From Rosenbergiella metrosideri (GTDB taxonomy: Bacteria > Pseudomonadota > Gammaproteobacteria > Enterobacterales > Enterobacteriaceae): a stretch of DNA of 64,000 nt. Position 1 is the first letter of the stretch. Each line of letters starts with the position of its first letter. The notes under the pieces are model-generated. The model was not told the DNA's origin and ran no database searches. It saw only the letters and a list, made by a program, of their open reading frames with translations. The DNA lies in the NCBI RefSeq assembly GCF_022602565.1, contig NZ_JALBCV010000014.1, positions 22,551 through 86,550 of the forward strand. The letters are read 5' to 3'. The translations under genes were made by a program, and so were the position numbers. Below, one piece after another: positions 17,072 through 25,759 of this stretch.

Positions 17072-17541
17072 GTAATAGCCTCTACGAATATCACATGTAC
17101 GAAGGTAACTTTTTAACTCCTCGTCCAGTGTTGGACAGAAGTGTCAATTTACTGATGTTTCGCGACGATGAAGGGAAAGAGTATCAAATCGTCATCAACC
17201 GTGTGTTGCTACCTGAAGGAAAAGACGTTACCGCCTGGTGTGAAGAGGAAATGGAAACGCTACGTCATAAACTTCCTGGTTTCAACATTGAAGGAAAGTT
17301 ACTCGAACATGAAATTGGCCCCGCAAAAATCCCGATTGTTCAGGTGGCTAACCGCTATCTGTATGAAGGAAAGACCAAAAAACAAATTCAATCGATAATG
17401 CGTCTGCCAGAAGATACTGTGCACAATCCGTTTAATCGGGAATTGATAATCTTCACTCTAGTATCTGAAGATCAATTCACGGAATATCAGCGAAAACATT
17501 ATGTGCAGGTGATTAATAGTTTTACGCCACAGATGGGTTAA
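17068..17541 (+). CDS. DcrB/Eag-like T6SS accessory protein (DUF1795 type)
   Basis: This 157-residue soluble protein has no signal peptide. The sequence pattern (YHMYEGNF then a predicted beta-strand LDRSVNLLMFRDDEG, YQIVINRVLLPEG and a final YVQVINSFTP) fits the DcrB-related/DUF1795 family. Several members are Eag chaperones that hold the N-terminal membrane segments of T6SS effectors and load them on VgrG. It overlaps the OmpA-domain gene by four bases and closes the rightward T6SS arm. No effector, VgrG or PAAR gene follows; the next gene is a regulator, so its client is not in the window. Family fairly likely, client function inferred. Confidence 0.7.
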   Translation: MSNSLYEYHMYEGNFLTPRPVLDRSVNLLMFRDDEGKEYQIVINRVLLPEGKDVTAWCEEEMETLRHKLPGFNIEGKLLEHEIGPAKIPIVQVANRYLYEGKTKKQIQSIMRLPEDTVHNPFNRELIIFTLVSEDQFTEYQRKHYVQVINSFTPQMG

Positions 17542-17714
17542 TGATTAGAAGTGTTATTCGATATTAATTCAATATTTTATACAACGTAAATATATCAAAC
17601 TAAAACCCTACATATCGATAGCAATTCGTTGTCGCTTAACAACTATAGCGCGAACATTGCAGGCCCGATCGCCTGCTTTGTTCTTACCCACTGATTTGAT
17701 ATAAGGAGATACCT

Positions 17715-18281
17715 ATGCCAGCCATTTCAGTTTGTACAGAAAATCAATTTTATAACCTGGGAATGACCTGTCTCATTAATGACGTAAAAAAAAAGCGAGA
17801 TAATTATTTCGGTAAGCAAGTCGACGCAACGACAGAACAAGACAAAATTATATCATTTCATAAGGGGGTGGCAGTAATTGATTATAAAGAAAAAAAATCT
17901 GAACACCCTCCATTTCCCATAATCATTATTTTCTGTACAAAAAACCTTCTTCTATCCGAAATAAAGACGTTGCTATCTTATATCCTTAAAATTGCACAAC
18001 GAAGTAGAAGGGAATTTATCCATCTTAATAAAATGAAAGCTATCCTACCAACAGAGCTTGAACAACTCACCTTCCATGAAATGAAAATAATTAAGCTGTT
18101 AGCAAAAGGGAATAGTATCTCTACAATTTCTCAAATAATGAACTGTAAAAAAAGCACTACCTATACTCATCGTAGGAATATTTTAAGAAAAACACGCACC
18201 GTTAATAGACAACGGCTAAATAAAATTATTCAAGTACTGAAAAATTATGATACCAAATATTCAGATATCATCTTATTGTAA
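17715..18281 (+). CDS. LuxR-type helix-turn-helix transcriptional regulator
   Basis: This is a 188-residue putative DNA-binding protein. The C-terminal portion (about 112-175) is a LuxR/FixJ-type helix-turn-helix: ELEQLTFHEMKIIKLLAKGNSI, then ISQIMNCKKSTTYTHRRNILRKT, the pattern used by RcsA- and BglJ-like regulators. The N-terminal part is not a recognisable receiver or autoinducer domain. The ribosome site AAGGAG lies seven bases before the ATG. Composition is strongly AT-rich with runs of lysine AAA codons, unlike the T6SS genes before it, suggesting foreign origin or H-NS control. Its position between the T6SS arm and the next accessory genes makes it a candidate local regulator of either; that is inference. 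Confidence 0.75.
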   Translation: MPAISVCTENQFYNLGMTCLINDVKKKRDNYFGKQVDATTEQDKIISFHKGVAVIDYKEKKSEHPPFPIIIIFCTKNLLLSEIKTLLSYILKIAQRSRREFIHLNKMKAILPTELEQLTFHEMKIIKLLAKGNSISTISQIMNCKKSTTYTHRRNILRKTRTVNRQRLNKIIQVLKNYDTKYSDIILL

Positions 18282-18317
18282 AGAGGTTGTCACTCATTCC
18301 CACAGTTGGCAACCTCT
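18282..18317 (+). terminator. Stem-loop downstream of the LuxR-type gene
   Basis: AGAGGTTG at 18282-18289 pairs with CAACCTCT at 18310-18317, right after the stop codon. There is no following T-run, so intrinsic termination is uncertain; it may only mark the 3' end of the message. Confidence 0.4.
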
Positions 18318-18601
18318 ATGCTACTGACTCAGACTTGTCTCGATGATTTTATCAGTATTCTATTGATTACCGGGTGCAAGAGTAAATTTTACTTTTGCAC
18401 CTCTCTGGGGACGATCACTTTTTTGGCTACTCATTCTTCAGATAACGATTCATTCTTCCGTGAACACTTCCCGGCTTAAGGCGTCGCTTTCGTCCAATGT
18501 GCAAGCTCAGCGCAGCTTTTCCTGTCCTGTAACCCAATCTGTCGAGCAATGCGCATTCTAACGTAGAAAAATAGTCTAAAGGCTTAAGAAATCTTGGTAC
18601 T

Positions 18602-18620
18602 GATAATGATAATCATCCCG
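18602..18620 (+). promoter_or_regulatory. Fur-box-like sequence upstream of MFS gene
   Basis: GATAATGATAATCAT followed by CCCG matches the first 15 of 19 bases of the classic Fur operator (GATAATGATAATCATTATC). It lies about 95 bases ahead of the MFS start codon in an otherwise gene-free 430-base gap (18282-18712). Iron-dependent repression of the transporter is a reasonable inference but is not proved by sequence. Confidence 0.6.
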
Positions 18621-18712
18621 TTGTTTCTCACCTCGGTAACTGATCACTTTTTTACACTTCGTGAATTCAGTATTAAGCTCAACGCATCATACACGACGGA
18701 ATAGGATGTCAT

Positions 18713-19864
18713 ATGGCCAAGGAAAAACGAGGGAACTCCTCACAACTAGCAACACGTTTAGTCTTTTTTATATCAGGATTCGTGACAGCGACGTGGGCGG
18801 TTATCGTCCCCTATGCTCGAGCTAACACTAGCATTAGTGATGCGACTCTCGGTTCACTATTACTATGTTTAGGTATTGGCGCACTCATCACCATGCCAAC
18901 GACTGGAGCACTCACCAGTCGGTTTGGTTGTCGTAAGGTGATTATTGCCGCCATTGGCTTGATTATATTAATAGTCCCGCTCTTGTCGGTAATCACTCAG
19001 CCTATTCTATTGGGGCTGGTTTTGCTCATCTTTGGCATCGGCGTCGGTATGACTGACTGTGCAATGAATATTCAAGCGATCCTGGTTGAAAAAGAGTCCT
19101 CTATTCCCTTAATGTCTGGCTTTCATGGATTTTACAGCATCGGAGGCATCGCTGGGGCGGGAATGATGACGTTTCTCTTAGCATTCGGAATTCCAGTAAT
19201 GCTCGCCACCTTCGTCATCATACTCTGTGTAGGAATTCTCACTCTCTTAAGCTATCCAGGCATATTGCCTTATGCCAATCCAAAAGCAGGCCCAGCCTTT
19301 GCTATGCCTCGTGGTATTGTATTATTGCTTGGTATTGTTTGTTTTTCGGTATTTTTGACTGAAGGGACGGTATTGGACTGGAGTGCTGTTTATCTCACGC
19401 AAGTTACTGGAATGCCAGAGACCTTGGGTGGATTGGGCTATACCTGTTTTGCCGTGGCAATGACACTTGCTCGGCTAACGGGGGATAAAGTTATTAAACA
19501 TATCGGGCGTTTTAAGGTCGTTGTCATCGGTGCGATAACCGCTGCATTAGGACTGGCAATGGTGACTTTTATCCCACTTTGGTACCTCTCTCTAAGTGGT
19601 TATGCGTTGATAGGGGCTGGCTGTGCCAATATTGTCCCCATAATGTTCTCCGTTGTGGGCGAACAAAAAGTGATGCCACAAGCAGTGGCTGTCCCTGCAA
19701 TGACTACCTTGGGCTATCTTGGCGTGTTAAGCGGGCCGGCTATTATCGGTTACATTGCACATTTAAGCTCATTATCGAGCTCTTTCTCTCTTATTATGTT
19801 GCTAATGCTAGTGGTCGGAGCACTCTCTTTTAAACTCAACTTAAATCAACGTATCTCGTCTTAG
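18713..19864 (+). CDS. MFS transporter, YbjJ-like
   Basis: This is a 383-residue integral membrane protein with about twelve hydrophobic segments, the size and layout of a major facilitator. Motif A appears as GALTSRFGCRKVI after the second helix. The stretch LMSGFHGFYSIGG is characteristic of the YbjJ group of E. coli, whose substrate is unknown. The ribosome site is AGGATG before the ATG. It is monocistronic, preceded by a Fur-box-like site and followed by a LysR gene 350 bases away. Given the Fur-like site, transport of an iron-related compound is conceivable, but the family match does not say so. Confidence 0.75.
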   Translation: MAKEKRGNSSQLATRLVFFISGFVTATWAVIVPYARANTSISDATLGSLLLCLGIGALITMPTTGALTSRFGCRKVIIAAIGLIILIVPLLSVITQPILLGLVLLIFGIGVGMTDCAMNIQAILVEKESSIPLMSGFHGFYSIGGIAGAGMMTFLLAFGIPVMLATFVIILCVGILTLLSYPGILPYANPKAGPAFAMPRGIVLLLGIVCFSVFLTEGTVLDWSAVYLTQVTGMPETLGGLGYTCFAVAMTLARLTGDKVIKHIGRFKVVVIGAITAALGLAMVTFIPLWYLSLSGYALIGAGCANIVPIMFSVVGEQKVMPQAVAVPAMTTLGYLGVLSGPAIIGYIAHLSSLSSSFSLIMLLMLVVGALSFKLNLNQRISS

Positions 19865-20215
19865 GGGAAGTAATAGAATAGGATACCAGCCGGGTTTGGC
19901 GTCTCCCGTTAAGCCCGTTGACTGATAAGTCCTTAGCCAGCCCTCCCCATCTAGATGGCTTGACAGTTCGCAATATAACGAGACGATTGTCGTATTCACC
20001 ACAAGCTTCATCAATTTTTCTGCCAGAGTCGTCACTCAAAGTTATCACGATTTGATCATTCCACAGCAGGTGAACGCTGCCCCCTTCACGGTAGCGAAGA
20101 GTCATTCGCGTATCTACTGCTGACATGATGCTTACTATAGGGATATACGATTATGAAATATTATATAAATTTAACTATCATTAGTAGAACCTGTTCTTAA
20201 CAAGAAACGTCCCAA
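19865..20215. other. Intergenic region between MFS and LysR genes
   Basis: This 350-base gap contains only short open frames. One of 96 codons on the minus strand (20126-19836) has no recognisable domain, no ribosome site that I can defend, and overlaps the 3' end of the MFS gene. The AT-rich right end (about 20140-20215) probably carries the promoter of the LysR gene. Confidence 0.4.
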
Positions 20216-21133
20216 ATGGATAGTCCTAAAAATAAAGGTTTACGCGATTGGCTTGTTTTTATTAGAACGGTTGATGCTGGAAGTCTCTCCGTTGCAGCCA
20301 AAGAATTGAATATGACCGCTGGAGCCGTCAGTAAAATTATCTCCAAGCTTGAAGATTACACATGCACAAATCTGCTAGTGCGCGACACTCACGGCATTGA
20401 ACTGACGATTGCTGGAAGATTAGCCTACAATAAAGCGTTAGAGATTACAGAGTTATTTCAAGAGTTACTCGAAGAGCTAAGAAACCCTCAAAAACAGATA
20501 AGGGGGATGTTAAAATTAAGTGTCCCTGTAATCCTTGCTGAATTTTTAGCCAATCGCTGGGCGCAAGAGTTTATGGAAATGTGGCCAGGGACTCAAATTC
20601 AATTAGATGCAAGAGAAAGCTCAGAGCTTAGCCAAGATGTGCCAGATCTCGATAATCTTATCTTACGTAGCGGCAAACCTGAAAATGAGAACATTGTTTA
20701 TCGAGAGTTACCAGGGCTAAAAGTTGCCCTGATTGCTACTCAAGAATATATCGATAATTACGGCCGTCCTCTTCACCCTAATGACCTTTCACAGCACAAT
20801 ATCTTCAATTTACGCCATAACGGATTCGGCACCACATTTAAATTCAGTAAAGGAGAAGAATGTTACGAGATTGATAATATCAATAACAGCGCCCTTTCTT
20901 CGAATAATCATTTATCTTTGATCAATTTATGCATTGAGGGAAAAGGAATTACACTGGGCACACCGGGCTGGCTGAAATCTGATTATGCAAAACAGGCTAA
21001 ACTTGTCATATTGATGCCAGAATGGGCATTAGAGCAAGTCCCCGTTTACTTAGTTTGGCGGCCTAGAAAAATTTACTCACCGCTGTTTATTGCTTTTCGT
21101 GATTATATTGAGAAACAATGGATTGCGAGGTGA
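20216..21133 (+). CDS. LysR-family transcriptional regulator (CrgA-like group)
   Basis: This is a 305-residue regulator with an N-terminal winged helix-turn-helix (about 10-68: DWLVFIRTVDAGSLSVAAKELNMT, AVSKIISKLEDY) and a C-terminal LysR effector-binding domain (about 95-300). The C-terminus (VYLVWRPRKIYSPLF, then FRDYIEKQW) matches the group of LysR proteins that includes CrgA and DmlR. It shares this C-terminal pattern with the LysR at 27.7-28.6 kb, so the two probably descend from a common ancestor. The two flank the CS1-type fimbrial operon on either side, pointing outward-in, so either could control it. The effector ligand is unknown. Confidence 0.88.
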   Translation: MDSPKNKGLRDWLVFIRTVDAGSLSVAAKELNMTAGAVSKIISKLEDYTCTNLLVRDTHGIELTIAGRLAYNKALEITELFQELLEELRNPQKQIRGMLKLSVPVILAEFLANRWAQEFMEMWPGTQIQLDARESSELSQDVPDLDNLILRSGKPENENIVYRELPGLKVALIATQEYIDNYGRPLHPNDLSQHNIFNLRHNGFGTTFKFSKGEECYEIDNINNSALSSNNHLSLINLCIEGKGITLGTPGWLKSDYAKQAKLVILMPEWALEQVPVYLVWRPRKIYSPLFIAFRDYIEKQWIAR

Positions 21134-21659
21134 TGTCGAGAATTGAATAAAGTATACTGATGAATAATTCCTATATTATTATCAGGTAGCAATGAAAGTA
21201 AGGGGGGCGCGGTAAGGATTTTATTGGCTTATAGTTATTAATTTTCACCCCCCCCTTAAATCACAAAGGTCAAAAAATCTTATTTTATCAATTAAGCGAT
21301 TACAGACATTCAATAGCCAGCAAAAAAGTAGTAAATAAATTTTGATTAATGTAAGCAACCGCTAAATTATTATATCCGACGACCTGTAGATTAATTATAG
21401 TCTAAGCCAAAATAAATAATTCACGCATCAATTTACTTGCCCTTTTATAAAGCAGACTTATAAAATAAATCCCCAATCAAACCAAAGAGGATATGTTTGA
21501 AAAAAACGATTAGTTAGACCAATGAATAAAATAACTTTGCAGACATTACAACCCCTCCAGGACAATATTACCAACAAGAGGACAAACTTTATTTAGTTAA
21601 GTCCATTCAAAAAACAATCCTTTCTATTTTGAATGGAGATTATACTTTCGAAATGTTTT
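21134..21659. other. Intergenic region with G/C-tract inverted repeat
   Basis: No gene is seen in this 526-base AT-rich stretch between the convergent LysR gene and the fimbrial tip gene. It contains an inverted repeat, TAAGGGGGG at 21199-21207 and CCCCCCTTA at 21250-21258, separated by 42 bases; this could form a terminator-like structure for either gene. Nothing else is recognisable. Confidence 0.35.
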
Positions 21660-22820
21660 CTAGTGTGTAGAAATCGAATAGATTACTTTTAATACCCCAG
21701 TATAATGGCCTGCATTTTTGCCAGAGTAATCAAATACTGGCGTGATAAACTTTAAAGGTGCGGGTAAGCAGAGTGATACTCCTGGTATACCTGGTAGAAC
21801 TACATTTCGTTGAATATTTCTTGCGTTGGCACCTTTCCAAACGAAAGCTTTCCCATTTGACACCTGATCAAGAACTCCAGTTGTCGGGTTGAGTACTTGA
21901 AGCTTATAATTGATAGTATTGTCAATTTTATTTTTATCAGCGCCATCCCGGTAAACTGAAAATAATTCAGGATCTTTACCTATTAAACTTCTACTATCAT
22001 CTAGGAATTGTAATTGTACCATTTTTGCTGAGGTCCCACCATCGTATAGACACATATCGAGGCTAGCAGTCCCACTTACACTGTCATTGCTCCTACTTCC
22101 TGGTCGATAAGTTAAGTTTAAATCAACATGCGGATCAGAAGTTGGAAACGCAGGAAAATATATCATTTGTTTTGAAGAGTCAGTCACCTCCACCGTAAGT
22201 TTCCAATAGATCTTTTCAACAATATTACTGGGAAACTTATAGTCACGCTGATTCAATACAAGGTTACCTTCCCAAATCCCTACTGGAATATTTTTTAGGG
22301 TTTCCCCATCCAAACCAACTTTAATCGCTGGATCATATTGAGAAAGTTGACATTCAGCAATATCCCATGGGTATCTATCAACACACCCAAGACTCCAACG
22401 AAGTGCTGCAATATTCACAACTATGTTCTGATGCGTATTTTTCTCATGCATCGCTAACTTAATTTGCCCCCAAGTACTGAGAGGGGATGAGCGCGAAATT
22501 CTAGGACCGTAGACACCTTCTACGGGGCATGCTCCATTTTCTGTATCACTTGTAGAATTACAACTGATCAGTCTATATTGAGAAACAGGATATCTTGTTA
22601 TAAAATCACCTTCTTGCCATTTTTGAGGCACAGCAGATAGATCATACTTTATACTTGCAACATACTGAGATGCTTCAACTTTATATGAAAATAAAAAAAA
22701 CAATACCAAAAAAATAAGGTTTATTATTTTAACTACCCTACCGCACTCCAAAAATAATGAATAATGCTTCGTATTTCCCCTCAAAACATTGACCTCCCAC
22801 CACTTTAACTTAAAGGACAT
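21660..22820 (-). CDS. CS1-type fimbrial tip adhesin/initiator (CooD-like)
   Basis: This is an exported protein of up to 386 residues, the minor tip subunit of alternate chaperone-usher fimbriae. The stretch ending SLDMCLYDGG and the following V-x-LQFLDDS strongly resemble CooD of CS1 fimbriae; the C-terminus (CLPAPLKFITPVF, then GHYTGVLKVIYSIS) is the pilin-like domain that starts assembly at the usher. The signal peptide is about residues 31-50. The ATG at 22820 has a poor ribosome site; TTG at 22784, eight bases after GGAGG, is an attractive alternative start that keeps the signal peptide. It is last in the chaperone-pilin-usher-tip operon. Confidence 0.82.
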   Translation of the reverse strand: MSFKLKWWEVNVLRGNTKHYSLFLECGRVVKIINLIFLVLFFLFSYKVEASQYVASIKYDLSAVPQKWQEGDFITRYPVSQYRLISCNSTSDTENGACPVEGVYGPRISRSSPLSTWGQIKLAMHEKNTHQNIVVNIAALRWSLGCVDRYPWDIAECQLSQYDPAIKVGLDGETLKNIPVGIWEGNLVLNQRDYKFPSNIVEKIYWKLTVEVTDSSKQMIYFPAFPTSDPHVDLNLTYRPGSRSNDSVSGTASLDMCLYDGGTSAKMVQLQFLDDSRSLIGKDPELFSVYRDGADKNKIDNTINYKLQVLNPTTGVLDQVSNGKAFVWKGANARNIQRNVVLPGIPGVSLCLPAPLKFITPVFDYSGKNAGHYTGVLKVIYSISTH

Positions 22821-22987
22821 CCCCGGAGTGATGATTTGATATCCTTATCAATTGAATCATTCATCTCCGACATATTTTTAATTATATCTTTACGATGGTC
22901 ATCGACCATGACATTCATAATTTAGACTTACCAATTATTATTCTGCTCTCCCCTTCATACAATATGAAATAAATCTATAGCAGAGGA

Positions 22988-25702
22988 CTAATTGTTCATA
23001 ACGGTCAAGCTTGTATTGCTCTTTGCTTTTGCTGTCATGATAGTAGCCTGCTTTTTTTCTGCAGAAGGCAAACTGGCAAAATTGATACTTTTGCACGTCG
23101 TTTCTCCAACATACCGAATAACGTCCCTCATCTTGCTGACCTTCATTCCGCATTGCAAATAAGCATTGTTTTTCATGACATAAAGCATTTTCATTTTTTG
23201 TGTCGTTTCAAAGGTCACTAAACCATTGCCTAGGGGAGCCCACGATATGACATTGAGTGGGATAACCTCCTCAACGGCGTTTCCTGTCTCATCAAGAAGA
23301 TGAGCCATCCAGGTATAATGTGATTCGATCTTCACATCGCGGTTATAAACTTTCCCTGGCGTCATGAAAATTTTTCTTACGCCTGTACCCGATTTTATTT
23401 CACTGCTGACACCACCACTAGCTAACGTTGATTCATCAACATTGACCTGACTTTCACGGTAACCAGGAACTGTAAATAATGCTCGACTATTTCCTTTGAC
23501 CTCGCTTTGACCACTCGTATCCACCGAGACATTAACCTTCGAACTATCTGAAGTATCGCCTTGATTAACATTTATTGTTATCGCTGAAGATGCCGTACCA
23601 TCTCCCCAACGACCAACTGTTAGCCCCTCCCTATCCAAAATAAAAGAGGAACTATAATTACCACTTCCATTGATAATATTCCCCCCTCCTGTTTTATTAA
23701 GAGTATCACTAATAGTCACTGCCCCTGCGCCATACTGCCCGCCTGCTCGTCCATACAGTGAAGAGGTAATCGTATCTGTATTGATACCATTTATTGAAAT
23801 ACCTTTCTCATTTTCGCCTGTATCATCACTATACTGGCTGGATGCAATATTATAGCTAATCGCATTACCTGCTCTCTTACTCGTTTGTACATTCGAACTG
23901 GCCGAGAAAGTCCCGCGGTTGCCTTCAATATCGTGAGTATTAGTCGATAACGATAGTGTTACAAACATGCCCTTATCCTGAGCATTATAGGAACTATCAT
24001 TACGTAAAAAAGCATTAAGACTTGTCGTGATATTTAGACCACTGATGTTTGCGGTTCGGGTAAGCCCCGCCTGCCAAGTACTACTTTTTGAATAAGACTG
24101 ATAAACGGTCTCCCATGGTACCCCAAAAGAATAATTTGGGTCGTAATCGACCATATCTTGACGCGTGATATAACGGCCCTTATTCATACTTGTTGAGAAG
24201 CCCAGTGTGGCATACCAGTTGTCTAACGGTACAGATAACATGATGTTAGTACTTTTATAACAACCGTTGATACTGTATCGGTTAACTCCCTGATTATCAC
24301 AGTCAGTCGCTTTCATCTCGCTACGATAAAAACTAAGTGAAAATCCATCATTGTAATTGAGCTGCTGAATGGTACCTCGAGATCCTTCACTACCGTGCAA
24401 ATAACTCACCCTTGAGGTCATCACACCATCAACCCATCCCATGTCGAATCCGTGTGACCAATCAACAGCACTTTCCCAGAAATTCGCTGAATTGAAATAA
24501 GCTACGCCTGAAGTAAGCGCTACATTGTTCATCACAGGTAACCTTATTCCAGCCTGGAATACTTTATCATCCTGATGTTTATCAGTTTTACTTCCTACAT
24601 AGCCTTCATTGTCTGGTACCCCACCTTGAATGAACCACTGTAATGTCCTAGAGGTCAGTTCTCCTAAGCCAGTATAAGGAACGGTCTCAGTTCTCACCAA
24701 TTGGTTGTTTTCGTAAACCTTCAAACTTATAGTATAGCTTCCTTGTGGTAACGACCGGGTATCCAGTGCTTGAGCGCCCGCTTTTAAATAAAATGATGAA
24801 AGTAACTGTTCTCCCCTATAAGCATCGACTCTTGCTTCATGAGAGAGAAATATATTTATAGGAGTTCCCGTATTTACTTTATTAACATTGACCCAAGCAA
24901 GCGTGGAACCCGCTCTAAACCCGCGTATTTTACCCAATGGTAGCTGGCTGAGATTAATATTACCGCCAATATTACTAAAAATATCTTTTGAATCCATGAT
25001 GCCAGCTTGCAGATAGAATCTTTTAAATAAATCCCTCCTAACGTAAGCATTGTTAACAAATATATCATTTTTTCTCTTACTTTTTGAACGTTGCCCTTGA
25101 AAACTCCAATCGACATTTAAATAACCATCCTCAATTATCCCTAAAGTTCCATTCCCTTGAATTGATGCGGATTGATAATTTTTATCCGCAACAAAGTTTA
25201 TATTTTGCTGATGAATGAAAGCATTATGGCTCTCAGCATTGACTGCATAATATGTTTTGTCTTTTATTTGTGATGTAATGTACTTATCTGAAATAAAAAC
25301 ATTAACTCTAGCATTGTCCTCATCATAAATAATATCGACATTATCTGTATCTATAAAATCACAACCTGGCTGATCACCATTACTGCTACAAGATAATTGA
25401 CTATTCCGATGAAAAGTCCCATCAAAGTATTTCGACAACATCCCCTTAAGATTATGACTGTCTGGATACTTTTTTAAAATTGCATTGATTATTTTATTAG
25501 GTTCAATGAAATGGATATTTTCAAGATCCACTGAGATTTTGAAAATCCCCAAAGATTCGCCATAAATAGAGACATCACTAAGAATCGTTTGTCCCTCTGC
25601 GAGTTCTTCAAATCCCTTAGGAATACGAAGAGATGCACATATCGATGTAGAGAATGACAAAATGCTTACAAATAAAGAAAACAGTAGAAATCGTCTATTC
25701 AT
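22988..25702 (-). CDS. CS1-type fimbrial outer membrane usher (CooC/TcfC-like)
   Basis: This is a 904-residue usher of the alternate (alpha) chaperone-usher clade. The start is ATG 25702 (MNRRFLLFSLFVS, a clean signal peptide ending ICA); the longer frame from 25750 would begin inside the intergenic hairpin. Features of the clade are the N-terminal GFEELAEGQTILSDVSIYGESLG, a barrel region with many aromatic beta-strands, a plug region around FLSHEARVDAYRGEQLLSSFYLKAG, and the C-terminal YNRDVKIESHYTWMAHLLDETG, then CGMKVS and C-K-SINFASLP. It follows the major pilin gene by about 60 bases, separated from it by a stem-loop. No frameshift is seen. Confidence 0.92.
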   Translation of the reverse strand: MNRRFLLFSLFVSILSFSTSICASLRIPKGFEELAEGQTILSDVSIYGESLGIFKISVDLENIHFIEPNKIINAILKKYPDSHNLKGMLSKYFDGTFHRNSQLSCSSNGDQPGCDFIDTDNVDIIYDEDNARVNVFISDKYITSQIKDKTYYAVNAESHNAFIHQQNINFVADKNYQSASIQGNGTLGIIEDGYLNVDWSFQGQRSKSKRKNDIFVNNAYVRRDLFKRFYLQAGIMDSKDIFSNIGGNINLSQLPLGKIRGFRAGSTLAWVNVNKVNTGTPINIFLSHEARVDAYRGEQLLSSFYLKAGAQALDTRSLPQGSYTISLKVYENNQLVRTETVPYTGLGELTSRTLQWFIQGGVPDNEGYVGSKTDKHQDDKVFQAGIRLPVMNNVALTSGVAYFNSANFWESAVDWSHGFDMGWVDGVMTSRVSYLHGSEGSRGTIQQLNYNDGFSLSFYRSEMKATDCDNQGVNRYSINGCYKSTNIMLSVPLDNWYATLGFSTSMNKGRYITRQDMVDYDPNYSFGVPWETVYQSYSKSSTWQAGLTRTANISGLNITTSLNAFLRNDSSYNAQDKGMFVTLSLSTNTHDIEGNRGTFSASSNVQTSKRAGNAISYNIASSQYSDDTGENEKGISINGINTDTITSSLYGRAGGQYGAGAVTISDTLNKTGGGNIINGSGNYSSSFILDREGLTVGRWGDGTASSAITINVNQGDTSDSSKVNVSVDTSGQSEVKGNSRALFTVPGYRESQVNVDESTLASGGVSSEIKSGTGVRKIFMTPGKVYNRDVKIESHYTWMAHLLDETGNAVEEVIPLNVISWAPLGNGLVTFETTQKMKMLYVMKNNAYLQCGMKVSKMRDVIRYVGETTCKSINFASLPSAEKKQATIMTAKAKSNTSLTVMNN

Positions 25703-25728
25703 TATTAGCCTAATACAAGCATTTTCTA

Positions 25729-25750
25729 ATGGCAGGGATCCCCCTGCCAT
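25729..25750 (-). terminator. Stem-loop between CS1-type pilin and usher genes
   Basis: ATGGCAGGG (25729-25737) pairs perfectly with CCCTGCCAT (25742-25750) around a four-base loop. It begins ten bases after the pilin stop on the minus strand. There is no strong T-run, so it probably acts as a partial terminator or mRNA 3'-end protector, raising pilin over usher expression as in other CS1-family operons. Confidence 0.65.
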
Positions 25751-25759
25751 ACATAGATG

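Noticed and set aside
19836..20126. 96-codon minus-strand open frame between the MFS and LysR genes
   Set aside because: No recognised domain, no convincing ribosome site and overlap with the 3' end of the MFS gene; an overlapping frame of 64 codons is equally open. Kept only as a note in the intergenic entry.
22782..22790. ATG with a strong GGAGG upstream inside the CooD-like gene start
   Set aside because: That ATG is out of frame and followed by a stop after one codon; the ribosome site more likely serves the in-frame TTG.
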